61,846 nucleotides of DNA from Rhodospirillaceae bacterium (GTDB lineage Bacteria > Pseudomonadota > Alphaproteobacteria > SP197), in assembly GCA_002722885.1 (NCBI GenBank), contig PBNE01000009.1, positions 1 to 61,846 of the forward strand. The letters run 5' to 3'. The notes under the pieces were generated by a model. It was not told the origin of the DNA. It saw nothing but the letters and a program-made list of their open reading frames with translations, and searched no databases. Positions 1-10,856 of the stretch are shown in pieces. The translations under genes and the position numbers were made by a program. Positions within the stretch are counted from its first letter, which is position 1; the number at the start of each line of letters is the position of its first letter.

Positions 1-212
1 CACCGAAGAAGGCCCCGGCCAAGAAGAAGGCTGCACCGAAGAAGGCTGCCGCCAAGAAGGCTGCACCGAAGAAGGCCCCGGCCAAGAAGAAGGCTGCACC
101 GAAGAAGGCCGCCGCCAAGAAGGCTCCGGCCAAGAAGAAGGCTGCCGCCAAGAAGGCTGCACCGAAGAAGGCTGCTGCCAAGAAGAAGGCCGCGGCCAGG
201 AAGAAGAAATAG
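1..212 (+). CDS. Lys/Ala/Pro-repeat histone H1-like protein (3' end only)
   Basis: The window opens inside a reading frame whose codons begin at position 3 and which ends at TAG 210-212. The 69 visible residues consist only of Lys, Ala, Pro and one Arg, built from repeats such as KKAPAKKKAAP and KKAAAKKAAPKK. This composition resembles bacterial histone H1-like proteins (the AlgP or Hc1 C-terminal style), which bind DNA non-specifically and compact the nucleoid. The start and any N-terminal domain lie outside the window, so the family cannot be fixed. It sits 26 bases before ftsW on the same strand, where many alphaproteobacteria have murD. Repeat-rich DNA of this kind also tends to misassemble or change copy number. 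Confidence 0.75.
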   Translation, partial: PKKAPAKKKAAPKKAAAKKAAPKKAPAKKKAAPKKAAAKKAPAKKKAAAKKAAPKKAAAKKKAAARKKK

Positions 213-238
213 GCACGATGCGGACATCACGGTAGCGC

Positions 239-1363
239 ATGACGACATTTTCCCGAACAGACCGAAGTGTTCTGGGGCGATGGTGGTGGACCATCGACCG
301 ATGGACTCTGGCGGCCCTGATCGCACTGCTGCTTTCCGGCGTGGTGTTGATCATGGCTGCCAGTCCTCCTGTCGCTGACCGCATTGGCGCGGATGCATTT
401 CACTTTGTGAGGCGGCACTTCTTTTTTCTGATGCCGTCCATCTTCGCCATGTTCGCCATGTCATTGCTGGGTCCCAGAGGGGTCCGGCGTGTTGCCGTGT
501 TGATCCTTGTTGTGTCGATAGCATTGCTCGTCGTCACGCCACTCGTGGGTAACGAGATCAAAGGCGCACGCCGCTGGATCTCGCTGGGCATGTTCTCGTT
601 GCAGGTTTCGGAGTTTGTGAAGCCTGCGCTTGCCTTGGTGGCAGCCTGGCTGTTTGCCGAGGCCAAGAGCAATCCCGGATTTCCGGGCTACTGGTTGTCG
701 GCCATTCTTATGGCCGTCGTTGTCGCCCTGCTCCTTTGGCAGCCGGATTTCGGGATGGCGGCGACAGTTGTCACGATATGGGGCGGCCAGCTCTTCCTGG
801 CCGGCCTGCCCCTCATTTTTGTTTTTGGACTTGTCGGCCTCGGGGTCGCCGGTCTTGCCGCCGGTTACTCCTTCATGCCGCATGTTCGCGACAGGATTGA
901 TCGTTTCCTCGATCCGGCTTCGGGCGACAGCTATCAGGTCGATACCGCACTTCGCGCGTTCGAGTCCGGCGGCCTTTTGGGGCGTGGCCCAGGTGAGGGC
1001 ATCGTGAAGGACGTGCTGCCCGACGCCCATTCTGATTTCATCTTCGCCGTCGCAGGAGAGGAGTTCGGGCTGATCGCCTGTCTGCTGTTGATGGGATTCT
1101 TTGCGTTCGTGGCGTTGCGTGGCTTTACCCGCATGGCCGGCGAACGCGATCTTTTTATCATGCTGGCCGTGGCCGGTCTTCTGATCCAGTTCGCGGCCCA
1201 GGCCATCGTCAACATGGGCGTTTCGCTCAGCCTGCTGCCGTCGACCGGTATGACCCTGCCGTTTGTCTCTTACGGAGGTTCGTCTCTGCTCGGCATGGCG
1301 ATCGGCATGGGCATGATGCTGGCGCTGACCCGCCGCCGCCCAGAACACGGACGCAAGACATGA
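239..1363 (+). CDS. ftsW: FtsW, divisome SEDS glycosyltransferase
   Basis: This 374-residue polytopic protein belongs to the SEDS family. It polymerises lipid II into glycan strands at the division septum together with the division PBP. About ten hydrophobic segments are visible. The family features present are the QVSEFVKPAL region near residue 122, QPDFGMA near residue 168, and the terminal block around LPSTGMTLPFVSYGGSS. It is FtsW rather than RodA because it leads the murG-murC-murB-ddl-ftsQAZ cluster; a separate RodA is encoded at 56650. The ATG at 239 has only a weak ribosome-binding site. Its stop overlaps the murG start by four bases (ATGA), so the two are probably translationally coupled. 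Confidence 0.95.
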   Translation: MTTFSRTDRSVLGRWWWTIDRWTLAALIALLLSGVVLIMAASPPVADRIGADAFHFVRRHFFFLMPSIFAMFAMSLLGPRGVRRVAVLILVVSIALLVVTPLVGNEIKGARRWISLGMFSLQVSEFVKPALALVAAWLFAEAKSNPGFPGYWLSAILMAVVVALLLWQPDFGMAATVVTIWGGQLFLAGLPLIFVFGLVGLGVAGLAAGYSFMPHVRDRIDRFLDPASGDSYQVDTALRAFESGGLLGRGPGEGIVKDVLPDAHSDFIFAVAGEEFGLIACLLLMGFFAFVALRGFTRMAGERDLFIMLAVAGLLIQFAAQAIVNMGVSLSLLPSTGMTLPFVSYGGSSLLGMAIGMGMMLALTRRRPEHGRKT

Positions 1364-2483
1364 CCGGCCCAGTTGTCATTGCAGCCGGTGGGACCGGTGG
1401 TCATCTCTTCCCGGCGATTGCCGTTGCCGAGGAGCTGTTGTCGCGCGGCCGCGAAGTGGTGGCCGTCACCGACAAGCGTGGCGGCGATCTGGCGACGCGC
1501 CTTGAGGGTGTGGCCGTGCATCGCCTGCATGCGTCGGCCATGAGCGGTTGCAGCCTTTCGGGCAAAATTGTCGGCGCGGTCGCTCTACTGCGTGGCATGC
1601 TCGAGGCTCGCCGTCTCTTGCGCCAACTGACGCCCTCGGCCGTGGTCGGTTTTGGGGGGTACCCGACGGTACCGCCGCTGTTTGCCGCCAATCAGATTGG
1701 CGCGATGACCGTGATCCATGAACAGAACGCGGTTCTGGGCCGGGCCAACCGGATGCTCAGCAGCCGTGTGCGGCTGATTGCGACATCGTTTGACCGAACA
1801 GAAGGGACTGTCGGGGTCGAGACCCTGACCTGCGGCAATCCCGTGCGATCGTCGATCGCGAGTCTGCACGACAAACCCTACGACCCAGCAGGTCAGGATG
1901 GCCGGTTCCGTCTCTTCGTATTCGGCGGTAGCCAGGGTGCGCGTGTTTTCAGCGATGTCCTGCCCGACGCGCTGGCTGCGTTGCCAGCGGCGCTGCGCGC
2001 CAGGATCGAGCTGATCCAGCAGTGCCGTCATGAGGACATTGACCGGGTTCGCGCGCGTTTCGATGAGATGGGTGTTGCCGCAACGGTGGCGACCTTCTTC
2101 GATGACATGGATGCACAACTGGAACGGGCACACCTTGTGATCGGGCGAGCAGGGGCTTCAACGGTGGCCGAGCTTTCCGTGGCGGGACGTCCGGCCCTGC
2201 TGGTGCCCTATCCGCATGCGACGGACGACCACCAGACCGAGAACGCGCGTGCCGTCGAGGCGGCCGGAGCGGGTTGGCTGATGCCGCAGACCGGCTTCAG
2301 CGCCGAGGCACTGGCTGCGCGGTTGGAAGCCTTCATGACATGCCCCGACACACTGATAAGGGCTGCGGCGGCGGGCTTGGCGTGGTCACGGCCGGACGCC
2401 GCGGTCCGGCTGGCCGACGCCATCGACCGGCTGACCGGCAGCAACGGTCATCATGGCGGCCATGACATGCGGGAGCAGGCGGC

Positions 2484-2487
<4 letters not shown>
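1360..2487 (+). CDS. murG: MurG, lipid II synthase
   Basis: UDP-N-acetylglucosamine:lipid I N-acetylglucosaminyltransferase, the membrane-associated step that converts lipid I to lipid II. It has 375 residues, the usual size. The N-terminal glycine-rich loop GGTGGH is at residues 10-15, followed by [10 protein letters not shown]. The C-terminal donor-binding domain has GGSQGA (about residue 189) and GRAGAST (262-268), both standard for GT28 enzymes. The start codon overlaps the ftsW stop and the end overlaps murC by four bases, consistent with one operon. The last 20 or so residues, including a GHHGGHDM stretch, are less conserved and look like a lineage-specific tail. Confidence 0.96.
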
Positions 2488-3916
<1,429 letters not shown>

Positions 3917-3917
<1 letters not shown>

Positions 3918-4849
3918 TGGCGGCGGTGGAGAGTGATCCGATGGCCGGGCTTCCCGATATTAGGGGCAGCTACCGCTTCGACGCTGATCTGGCGAAGACG
4001 ACTTGGTTCCGCGCCGGTGGTCGCGCCAATGTGTTGTTCCGTCCCGCCGACGAGGTGGACCTTGCGCATTTCATGGCGAACCGTCCGCTGGACCTGCCGG
4101 TGACCGTGCTGGGCGTGGGTTCGAACACGCTGGTGCGTGACGGTGGTCTTCCCGGTGTTACCATCCGACTGGGGCGTGGCTTCACCAGTGTGGCTGTGGA
4201 TGGGGTCACCGTCACGGCGGGCGCTGGTGCACTCGATCTCCATGTGGCCAGGACTGCAGCACAGAACGGCGTGGCGGGACTCGAGTTTCTGGTCGGTGTG
4301 CCGGGTACGATCGGTGGCGCCGTGCGCATGAACGCCGGCGCTTATGGTCACGAGCTACGGGATGTTCTCGTGAGTGTGCGCGCGGTCGATCCGCGTGGTG
4401 GTGTGCATGTGCTGGAACCCGAGCACCTGGGCCACAGCTATCGCCACAGCACGGTTCCCGAAGGCTGGGTCTTCACGGCCTGCACCATGACGGGGCAGGC
4501 CGGCGATTCTGCCGAGATCATGCAGCGCATGGATGAGATTCAGGCGAGCCGCAGCGAGAGCCAGCCGATCCGCGAGCGGACCGGCGGCAGCACGTTCAAG
4601 AATCCGCCGGGCGCCAAAGCCTGGGAGCTGATCGACAAGGCCGGTTGCCGCGGCCTCAGGCGCGGTGATGCCATGGTATCCGAACAGCATTGCAACTTCC
4701 TGATCAACACCGGGAGCGCCAGCGCGACCGAACTCGAAGAGCTTGGTGAAGAGGTTCACCGCCGCGTGTTCGAAAGCCAGGGCGTGCGGCTGGAATGGGA
4801 GATTCGTCGCCTGGGCCGTCGTCCCGTGGCGGGGAGGGCGTCGACATGA
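3917..4849 (+). CDS. murB: MurB, UDP-N-acetylenolpyruvoylglucosamine reductase
   Basis: FAD/NADPH enzyme that reduces the enolpyruvyl group to give UDP-MurNAc. I start it at the ATG at 3917, which overlaps the murC TGA and gives 310 residues; the frame stays open upstream to 3848, but that would overlap murC by about 70 bases. The FAD domain shows GVGSNTLV (66-73) and VGVPGTIGGAVRMNAGAYG (126-144). The catalytic region has GGSTFKNP with the likely proton-donor Ser225, and a late Glu-containing block lies near the end. The stop overlaps the ddl start by three bases. Confidence 0.95.
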
Positions 4850-5766
4850 GCAAGCACGTCGCCGTTCTCATGGGAGGCTGGAACTCCGAGCGGGAGGTTT
4901 CGCTGGTGTCCGGTCGCGACTGCGCCGACGCGCTCGAAGCCGAGGGCTATCGCGTGACGCGTATCGATGTCGGCCGCGACATCGGTCGAGTCCTGAGCGA
5001 CATGGACGACAAGCCTGATGTTGTCTTCAACGCGCTCCATGGGCGCTATGGCGAAGACGGCTGCATCCAGGGCCTGCTTGAAATCCTGGGCCTGCCCTAC
5101 ACGCATTCCGGCCCGATGGCATCAGCGCTGGCCATGAACAAGGATGCTGCCAAGCACCTTTTCTCAGGCGTTGGCATCCGGTGCCCCGAAGGCCGCATGG
5201 CGCATCGTGATCAGATCGGCCAGCCGGCACCAGTCGAACGGCCCTTCGTCGTGAAGCCGAACAGCGAAGGATCCAGTGTCGGCGTCCGCATCGTTCTGAA
5301 GAACGACAATGATGATCGTCTGCTCGAGGACGACTTCAAGTATGGCGATGATGTCCTTGTCGAAACCTACATTGCCGGTCGTGAGCTCTCGATTGCCGTG
5401 ATGGGTGGCAAGCCGTTGGCTGTCACGGAGATTCACACACCGGAAGGATTCTACGACTACAGCAACAAGTATACCGAGGGCGGCTCTTACCACGAGATTC
5501 CCGCGCCGATCGACGATGGCGTCTATAAGGAAGCGATGGGCATGGCGCTCAAGGCGCACGAGGTCCTGGGCTGCCGTGGGGTGAGCCGTGCCGACTTCCG
5601 CTATGACGACACCCAGGGTGAGCCCGGGCTTCTCTACATGCTGGAGATCAACACCCAGCCCGGCATGACCCCGATGTCGCTGGTGCCCGAACAGGCGGCC
5701 CATGTCGGTTACCCCTTCGGCAAGCTGGTGGCCTGGATGGTGGAGGAGGCGCGATGCGAGGCGTGA
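4846..5766 (+). CDS. ddl: Ddl, D-alanine-D-alanine ligase
   Basis: ATP-grasp ligase that joins two D-alanines for the peptide stem. The ATG at 4846 is chosen because it overlaps the murB stop, follows a purine-rich GGGGAGGG, and gives 306 residues. The frame is open further upstream inside murB. The N-terminus MGGWNSEREVSLVSG carries the Glu and Ser of the family. VFNALHGRYGEDG, the central ATP-grasp block KPNSEGSSVGV, and the C-terminal EINTQPGMTP with metal ligands are all present. It overlaps ftsQ by 13 bases. Confidence 0.96.
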   Translation: MSKHVAVLMGGWNSEREVSLVSGRDCADALEAEGYRVTRIDVGRDIGRVLSDMDDKPDVVFNALHGRYGEDGCIQGLLEILGLPYTHSGPMASALAMNKDAAKHLFSGVGIRCPEGRMAHRDQIGQPAPVERPFVVKPNSEGSSVGVRIVLKNDNDDRLLEDDFKYGDDVLVETYIAGRELSIAVMGGKPLAVTEIHTPEGFYDYSNKYTEGGSYHEIPAPIDDGVYKEAMGMALKAHEVLGCRGVSRADFRYDDTQGEPGLLYMLEINTQPGMTPMSLVPEQAAHVGYPFGKLVAWMVEEARCEA

Positions 5767-6602
5767 CGCGCAAATCCGCGCCTGCGCGCGAGCGTCAGGC
5801 CAGGCCCGTGTGGCGCCGGGTAATGGCACGCTGTCTGCCGGTTGGCGCCCCTGTTGTGCTGGCCTGCTGCCTGATGGGCTGGGCTGTGATGAGCGGGGCC
5901 GCGAAGACCCAATGGAACGATCTGAGCGAGGAGTTTACGGCATTGACGGCCGACGCTGGCCTCTCCGTTGAGCAGGTTCTTGTGTCGGGCCGCAACCGCA
6001 CCGATCGACAGACCCTGATTGATGCGCTGGGCATCGATGTCGGAGAGGCCATGTTGGCGCTCCAGATTGATGTCGCGCGTGAACGTGTTGCGGCCTTGCC
6101 CTGGATTCGGGATGTCACGGTCGAGCGGCGTCTTCCCAACACGCTTGTTGTTTCACTCGTCGAGCGGCGCCCGCTGGCGCTGTGGCAACACGACGGTGAA
6201 ATCACGGTGGTTGACGCGCAGGGTGAAATCATCGACGGCGCAAGGCCCGCAGAGTTCGCCGAACTGATGCTTGTGGTCGGTGACGATGCTCCCGGCCATG
6301 CCGCCGAGCTGCTGGCTGTCATGGCCCGCGTGCCGAACCTGAAAGAGCGGGTTGCCGCGGCCGTCAGGGTCGGTGAGCGACGCTGGAATCTGCGCCTGGA
6401 CGACGGCATCGATATCCAGTTGCCCGAAGATGGTCTGGAGCAGGCGTGGCTGGCATTGGCCGATATGGACCGCACGGAGCAGCTTCTGGCACGCGACGTT
6501 CAGGCGGTGGACCTCCGGTTCCCGGACCGCTTTGTGGTGCGCCTGACACCTGATGCCCGCGCCCGCATGGAACATGAAGAGACCGAGGGGGAGGACACAT
6601 GA
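5754..6602 (+). CDS. ftsQ: FtsQ, divisome membrane protein
   Basis: Bitopic division protein that links early and late divisome proteins in the periplasm. It has 282 residues with a short Arg-rich cytoplasmic N-terminus, one membrane segment at about 28-48, and a POTRA domain (about 63-135) that includes VLVSGRNRTDRQTLIDALG and LPNTLVVSLVERRPLA. The FtsQ/DivIB beta domain follows. The order ddl-ftsQ-ftsA is canonical. The ATG lies inside the end of ddl, and its stop overlaps ftsA by four bases (ATGA). Confidence 0.95.
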   Translation: MRGVTRKSAPARERQARPVWRRVMARCLPVGAPVVLACCLMGWAVMSGAAKTQWNDLSEEFTALTADAGLSVEQVLVSGRNRTDRQTLIDALGIDVGEAMLALQIDVARERVAALPWIRDVTVERRLPNTLVVSLVERRPLALWQHDGEITVVDAQGEIIDGARPAEFAELMLVVGDDAPGHAAELLAVMARVPNLKERVAAAVRVGERRWNLRLDDGIDIQLPEDGLEQAWLALADMDRTEQLLARDVQAVDLRFPDRFVVRLTPDARARMEHEETEGEDT

Positions 6603-7861
6603 ACGCGCCTCGTTCCGCTCTTCCCCGTTCCGGACTGATCGCTGCTGTCGACATCGGCAGCACAAAGACCGTGTGTTTTGTGGTCCGTGCCGACGACAAC
6701 GCGGGCCTACGTGTTGTCGGTATCGGCTGTCAGGCATCCCGCGGCGTCCAGGCCGGAAGCATCGTCAACATGGAGGCCGCCGAGCAGTCTATCGCTGCTG
6801 CCGTTAACGCTGCCGAGGAAATGGCAGGCGACACGCTGCGCCAGGTCTGGATCAACGTCTCAGACGGTCAGCCTCGCTCACGCTCCGTCGCAGTCGATGT
6901 CACCATTGCTGGGCACGAGGTCGGCGACGCCGATCTGCGCCGGGTCATGCTGCAGAGCCGCCAGGCCATCGACACTGTTGACCGCACAATTCTGCACGCC
7001 ATGCCGGTGCGCTACAGCATCGATGGAAACCGGAGCATTCGCGATCCACGCGGTATGACCGGTCAGCGCCTGGGCGTGAACATTCATCTTGTGACCGCCG
7101 CCGATGGCCCTCTGAGCAACATCGAATCCTGCATTAGCCGCTGCCATTTGGATGTCGCGGGACGCGCTTCGACACCCTATGCCTCGGCCCTGGCCTCTCT
7201 GGTCAAGGATGAGATGGACCTTGGCGTCACTGTGATCGATATGGGCGGGGGCACCACCACGGCTGCCGTGTTCTTCGACGGCGACTGCATCCATGTCGAT
7301 GGCGTTCCGATCGGCGGCCAACATGTGACCAATGATGTTGCCCGGGTTCTTTCAACACCGGCCGAGAAGGCTGAAAGGCTTAAGACGCTCTACGGCAACG
7401 CGGTGGGCTGCGTCGATGACGAACGCGAAATGATCGATGTTCCGATGATCGGCGAGGGCGATGGCAACACCAGCCAGGTGCCGCGCTCAATGCTGACCAG
7501 CATCATCCGGCCACGCGTCGAAGAGACGTTGGAAATGATCCGCAGCCAGCTTGTCGCAGCCGGACTCGAAAATCTCGGCGGCCGTCGCCTGGTGCTGACC
7601 GGCGGTGCATCGCAACTGCATGGCGTGTGCGACCTGGCGGGCCAGATCCTCGACAAGCAGGTGCGCATCGGTCAGCCGATCTGGCTGAAGGGCCTGGCCC
7701 AGGCGACATCAGGGCCGGCCTTCACGACCTGTGCCGGCCTGCTGCGCTACGGCGCAGGGCGCCACGACAGCAACGAACTGGAATTCAGCGACTGGGCGCA
7801 TGCCGGCGGCCTGATGGGCCGCTTCGGCAGGTTGGGTCAGTGGCTGAGGGAGAATTTGTGA
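6599..7861 (+). CDS. ftsA: FtsA, actin-like divisome anchor
   Basis: Actin-fold ATPase that tethers FtsZ filaments to the membrane and signals to septal synthesis. It has 420 residues. The phosphate-1 loop lies at AAVDIGSTKT near the N-terminus, the second phosphate loop DMGGGTTT begins at D214, and the adenosine region is LTGGASQLHG. The last 17 residues (GLMGRFGRLGQWLRENL) form an amphipathic membrane-targeting helix, so the protein looks complete. It overlaps ftsQ by four bases. A 91-base gap follows before ftsZ. Confidence 0.96.
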   Translation: MNAPRSALPRSGLIAAVDIGSTKTVCFVVRADDNAGLRVVGIGCQASRGVQAGSIVNMEAAEQSIAAAVNAAEEMAGDTLRQVWINVSDGQPRSRSVAVDVTIAGHEVGDADLRRVMLQSRQAIDTVDRTILHAMPVRYSIDGNRSIRDPRGMTGQRLGVNIHLVTAADGPLSNIESCISRCHLDVAGRASTPYASALASLVKDEMDLGVTVIDMGGGTTTAAVFFDGDCIHVDGVPIGGQHVTNDVARVLSTPAEKAERLKTLYGNAVGCVDDEREMIDVPMIGEGDGNTSQVPRSMLTSIIRPRVEETLEMIRSQLVAAGLENLGGRRLVLTGGASQLHGVCDLAGQILDKQVRIGQPIWLKGLAQATSGPAFTTCAGLLRYGAGRHDSNELEFSDWAHAGGLMGRFGRLGQWLRENL

Positions 7862-7952
7862 TGGACGCCCGCATCGCCCGGCGGGTTGATCTTTGTTGCC
7901 GACGGGCGGGCCGTCGGATTCCGGGTGTCACTCTCGCAACGGAGGCTTCCTT

Positions 7953-9704
7953 ATGACGATTCAACTCGGGTTGCCCGAAACCCAATGCCTGAAGCCGCGC
8001 ATCACCGTGATTGGTGTCGGCGGGGCCGGCGGAAACGCCGTCAACAACATGATCCTGAGTGGTCTGCAGGGCGTCGACTTTGTCGTCGCCAACACGGACG
8101 CACAGGCGATTGATCAGTCGCAGGCCGAACGGCGTATCCAGCTTGGCGTGTCGATCACGCAGGGTTTGGGTGCCGGTTCGCGCCCAGACATCGGCAAGGC
8201 CGCTGCCGAAGAGGCCATGGAAGAGATCATGGAGCAGCTCATCGGCTCGCATATGGTTTTCATCACCGCCGGTATGGGTGGCGGTACCGGTACAGGTGCG
8301 ACGCCTGTGGTTGCGCGTGCTGCGCGTGAGCAGGGCATGCTCACTGTCGGTGTGGTGACCAAGCCGTTCCACTTCGAAGGCCAGCAGCGCATGCGTTTGG
8401 CTGAAGAGGGCATGGCCGAACTGCAGCAGTATGTCGACACGCTGATCATCATTCCGAACCAGAATCTGTTCCGGGTGGCCAACGACAAGACGACCTTTGC
8501 GGACGCCTTCAAGATGGCCGACGACGTACTTCACGCTGGTGTGCGTGGTGTGACGGACCTGATGGTCCAGCCCGGCCTGATCAACCTGGACTTTGCTGAC
8601 GTGCGTACGGTGATGAGCGAGATGGGCAAGGCCATGATGGGTACCGGTGAAGCCGAAGGCGAGCGTCGTGCGCTCGAGGCGGCTGAGGCGGCCATCGCGA
8701 ACCCGCTGCTCGATGAGGTGTCGATGAAGGGGGCCCGTGGCGTTCTGATCAACATCACCGGCGGCAGCGACATGACCCTGTTCGAGGTCGACGAGGCTGC
8801 GAACCGCATTCGTGACGAAGTCGATTCCGACGCCAACATCATCTTTGGTGCGGCATTCGATGAGTCCATGGCTGGCGGTATGCGAGTGTCGCTGGTTGCA
8901 ACAGGTATCGAGGCCGAAGGTATGGCAGCCAACACACCGGGCCGTCCCGCGCTCACCGCGATCGAGGGTGGTCAGTCGGTCCGTGCACCAGCGCCGGCGC
9001 CCACGCCGATCATGACACGTGCCGGTCAACACGCGCTGGCTCTGGATACATCCAGCCAGCCCCAGGCTGAACTGCAGGAGCCCGAGGTGGTTCAGGACGT
9101 TGCGCCTGAGCCGGTGGTTGCCAACCCGCAGCCGGCCCCGGAACAGCCCGGCAAGGCCTTTGCGTTCCTAGGCCGAACCGCTCCGGAACCTGAAACGGCC
9201 CTGGCGGCAGAGACTGTCACCGAGCCGGCACGCACTGATGCCTTCATCGCCCCGTCTGCGGTGGAAGCACCGAAGAAGCCTGCTTCGGCTCCGGCCGCAC
9301 CCAGCGCCTTCGGATCGGCGGCTCTGGTCAACAACAGCAACAAGGAGGCCCGCAAGCCGTCGCTGTTTGAGCGGATGACGGGTGCCGGCCGCAGCCACAA
9401 GGAGCCGGCCCGCCAGGAACCAGCGATCCGGCCCAAGGCGGCTGAGGCTCCGGCCGCACCAGAGCCCAAGCCCGAACCGGTCGCCGAAGCGCCCGCTCCG
9501 GCTCCAGTATCCGAGCCTGCAGCGGCAGAACCCGCGCCCGCTCCTGTTGCGGCTCCTGAGCCGCAGCCCGAACCGGAGGCAAAGCCTGAGCCCGTGATGG
9601 CTGCCGAACCGGCTCCTGCGCCGCAGACGGCAACCATGGAGGTTTCGACTGTCGAGGACGATGTGCTCGACATTCCCGCCTTCCTGCGTCGTCACAAGAA
9701 CTGA
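7953..9704 (+). CDS. ftsZ: FtsZ, tubulin-like division GTPase with long linker
   Basis: Forms the Z ring. The ATG at 7953 is preferred over an in-frame upstream codon at 7893 because a clear GGAGG lies seven bases before it and the protein then begins [11 protein letters not shown], close to the fold. It has 583 residues, much longer than the roughly 380 of E. coli. The GTPase core occupies about 1-325 with the tubulin signature GGGTGTG at 109-115. An Ala/Pro/Glu-rich linker of roughly 240 residues follows, typical in style of alphaproteobacterial FtsZ. The conserved C-terminal peptide [12 protein letters not shown] ends the protein and binds FtsA and other partners. Confidence 0.97.
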   Translation: MTIQLGLPETQCLKPRITVIGVGGAGGNAVNNMILSGLQGVDFVVANTDAQAIDQSQAERRIQLGVSITQGLGAGSRPDIGKAAAEEAMEEIMEQLIGSHMVFITAGMGGGTGTGATPVVARAAREQGMLTVGVVTKPFHFEGQQRMRLAEEGMAELQQYVDTLIIIPNQNLFRVANDKTTFADAFKMADDVLHAGVRGVTDLMVQPGLINLDFADVRTVMSEMGKAMMGTGEAEGERRALEAAEAAIANPLLDEVSMKGARGVLINITGGSDMTLFEVDEAANRIRDEVDSDANIIFGAAFDESMAGGMRVSLVATGIEAEGMAANTPGRPALTAIEGGQSVRAPAPAPTPIMTRAGQHALALDTSSQPQAELQEPEVVQDVAPEPVVANPQPAPEQPGKAFAFLGRTAPEPETALAAETVTEPARTDAFIAPSAVEAPKKPASAPAAPSAFGSAALVNNSNKEARKPSLFERMTGAGRSHKEPARQEPAIRPKAAEAPAAPEPKPEPVAEAPAPAPVSEPAAAEPAPAPVAAPEPQPEPEAKPEPVMAAEPAPAPQTATMEVSTVEDDVLDIPAFLRRHKN

Positions 9705-9782
9705 CGGCGTGTTGCAATGTGAAGTCAAGCACAGGAAGTATAACGGTTTTTTCGTGAAACATCCTGTAACAAAGAGTGACTT

Positions 9783-9826
9783 GAGCGCCTCGGGAGCGAT
9801 TTGTTAGACCAGCTTCCGAGGCGCTC
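9783..9826. promoter_or_regulatory. Inverted repeat between ftsZ and lpxC
   Basis: Two 15-base arms (9783-9797 and 9812-9826) are reverse complements apart from one G-T pair, separated by 14 bases. No T-run follows, so it is a poor rho-independent terminator. It may be a hairpin in the lpxC leader, an attenuator, or a protein site. It lies in the 209-base gap between ftsZ and the lpxC start. Confidence 0.5.
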
Positions 9827-9913
9827 GCCCGCACCGGGCGGTTTGCCGTGTCGCAGCTAGCATCGGGCGGCCAGAGTCTGAAGGGACTTTGCCGTCAACG
9901 CGCAAGAACAACA

Positions 9914-10822
9914 ATGGGGCCGATAACCGCCGTGTATCAGACCACCCTGAAGACACCGATTTCCTGCACCGGCATTGGCCTGCATTCCGGCGAAAAGGCC
10001 GTGATGATCATGCACCCGGCCGAGGCCGGCACCGGCATCGTGTTCGAACGCACCGATCTGAGCAATGGTGCACGGCATTTCCCCGCCCGCTTTGATCTGG
10101 TCGCCGATACTTTCCTTTGTACGACCCTTCGGAATGCGTCCGGCGCGACGCTGTCGACGGTCGAGCACGTTATGGCCGCTCTCGCGGGTTGTGGCGTGGA
10201 CAATGTTCTCATTGAAGTGAGTGGCCCGGAACTTCCCATCATGGATGGCAGTTCCGAGGCGTTTGTTTTCCTGATTGAATGCGCCGGGATCGAGGCTCTG
10301 GAGGCCCCGCGCCGTTTCGTGCGCGTGCTGCGGGAAGTCCAGGTGCGGGATGGCGATAAGACTGCGACCTTGTCGCCGTCCGCCAATCGTTCCTTCCGCT
10401 GTGAGATTGTCTACGACAACGAGAAGATCGCCCGTCAGAGCGCGGCGTTGGATCTTGATGACGATGCTTTCAAATCTGATGTCTCCCGGGCACGGACTTT
10501 CGGCCTGATGGAAGAGATCGATGGTTTGCGTTCACAGGGGCTGGCTCTGGGTGGTTCGCTCGACAATGCCATTGTGGTCGATGGCGACCGTGTCCTGAAC
10601 GAGGGTGGTCTGCGTTACGACAACGAATTTGCGCGTCACAAGGTTCTCGATGCGATCGGCGATCTGGCCCTGGCCGGCGCACCGATCCTGGGTTCATTCA
10701 ACGGCTATTGTTCGGGCCACGGCCTCAACAACAAGCTGCTCACAGCGCTGTTTGAGAATGACGATGCCTGGTGCTGGGAAACGCAGCACACGGCTCCGGA
10801 CCTGCTTGCCGCAACGGCCTGA
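9914..10822 (+). CDS. lpxC: LpxC, UDP-3-O-acyl-GlcNAc deacetylase
   Basis: Zinc deacetylase that commits UDP-3-O-acyl-GlcNAc to lipid A synthesis. I start at the ATG at 9914, giving 302 residues beginning MGPITAVYQTTLK, which matches where the family fold begins. An in-frame earlier codon at 9848 would add 22 non-conserved residues. Zinc ligands are visible as H85 (in TVEHVMAAL), H242 and D246 (in RHKVLDAIGD), and the catalytic-loop SGHGLNN is present. The position after ftsZ is the usual one at the end of the dcw cluster. Confidence 0.95.
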   Translation: MGPITAVYQTTLKTPISCTGIGLHSGEKAVMIMHPAEAGTGIVFERTDLSNGARHFPARFDLVADTFLCTTLRNASGATLSTVEHVMAALAGCGVDNVLIEVSGPELPIMDGSSEAFVFLIECAGIEALEAPRRFVRVLREVQVRDGDKTATLSPSANRSFRCEIVYDNEKIARQSAALDLDDDAFKSDVSRARTFGLMEEIDGLRSQGLALGGSLDNAIVVDGDRVLNEGGLRYDNEFARHKVLDAIGDLALAGAPILGSFNGYCSGHGLNNKLLTALFENDDAWCWETQHTAPDLLAATA

Positions 10823-10856
10823 TCGCCGCACCGCTGCGATCTGTTCCTTGCCCGAT

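Noticed and set aside
3..212. CRISPR-like repeats at the window start
   Set aside because: The repeats are in-frame Lys/Ala/Pro codons without unique spacers, so they are coding repeats.
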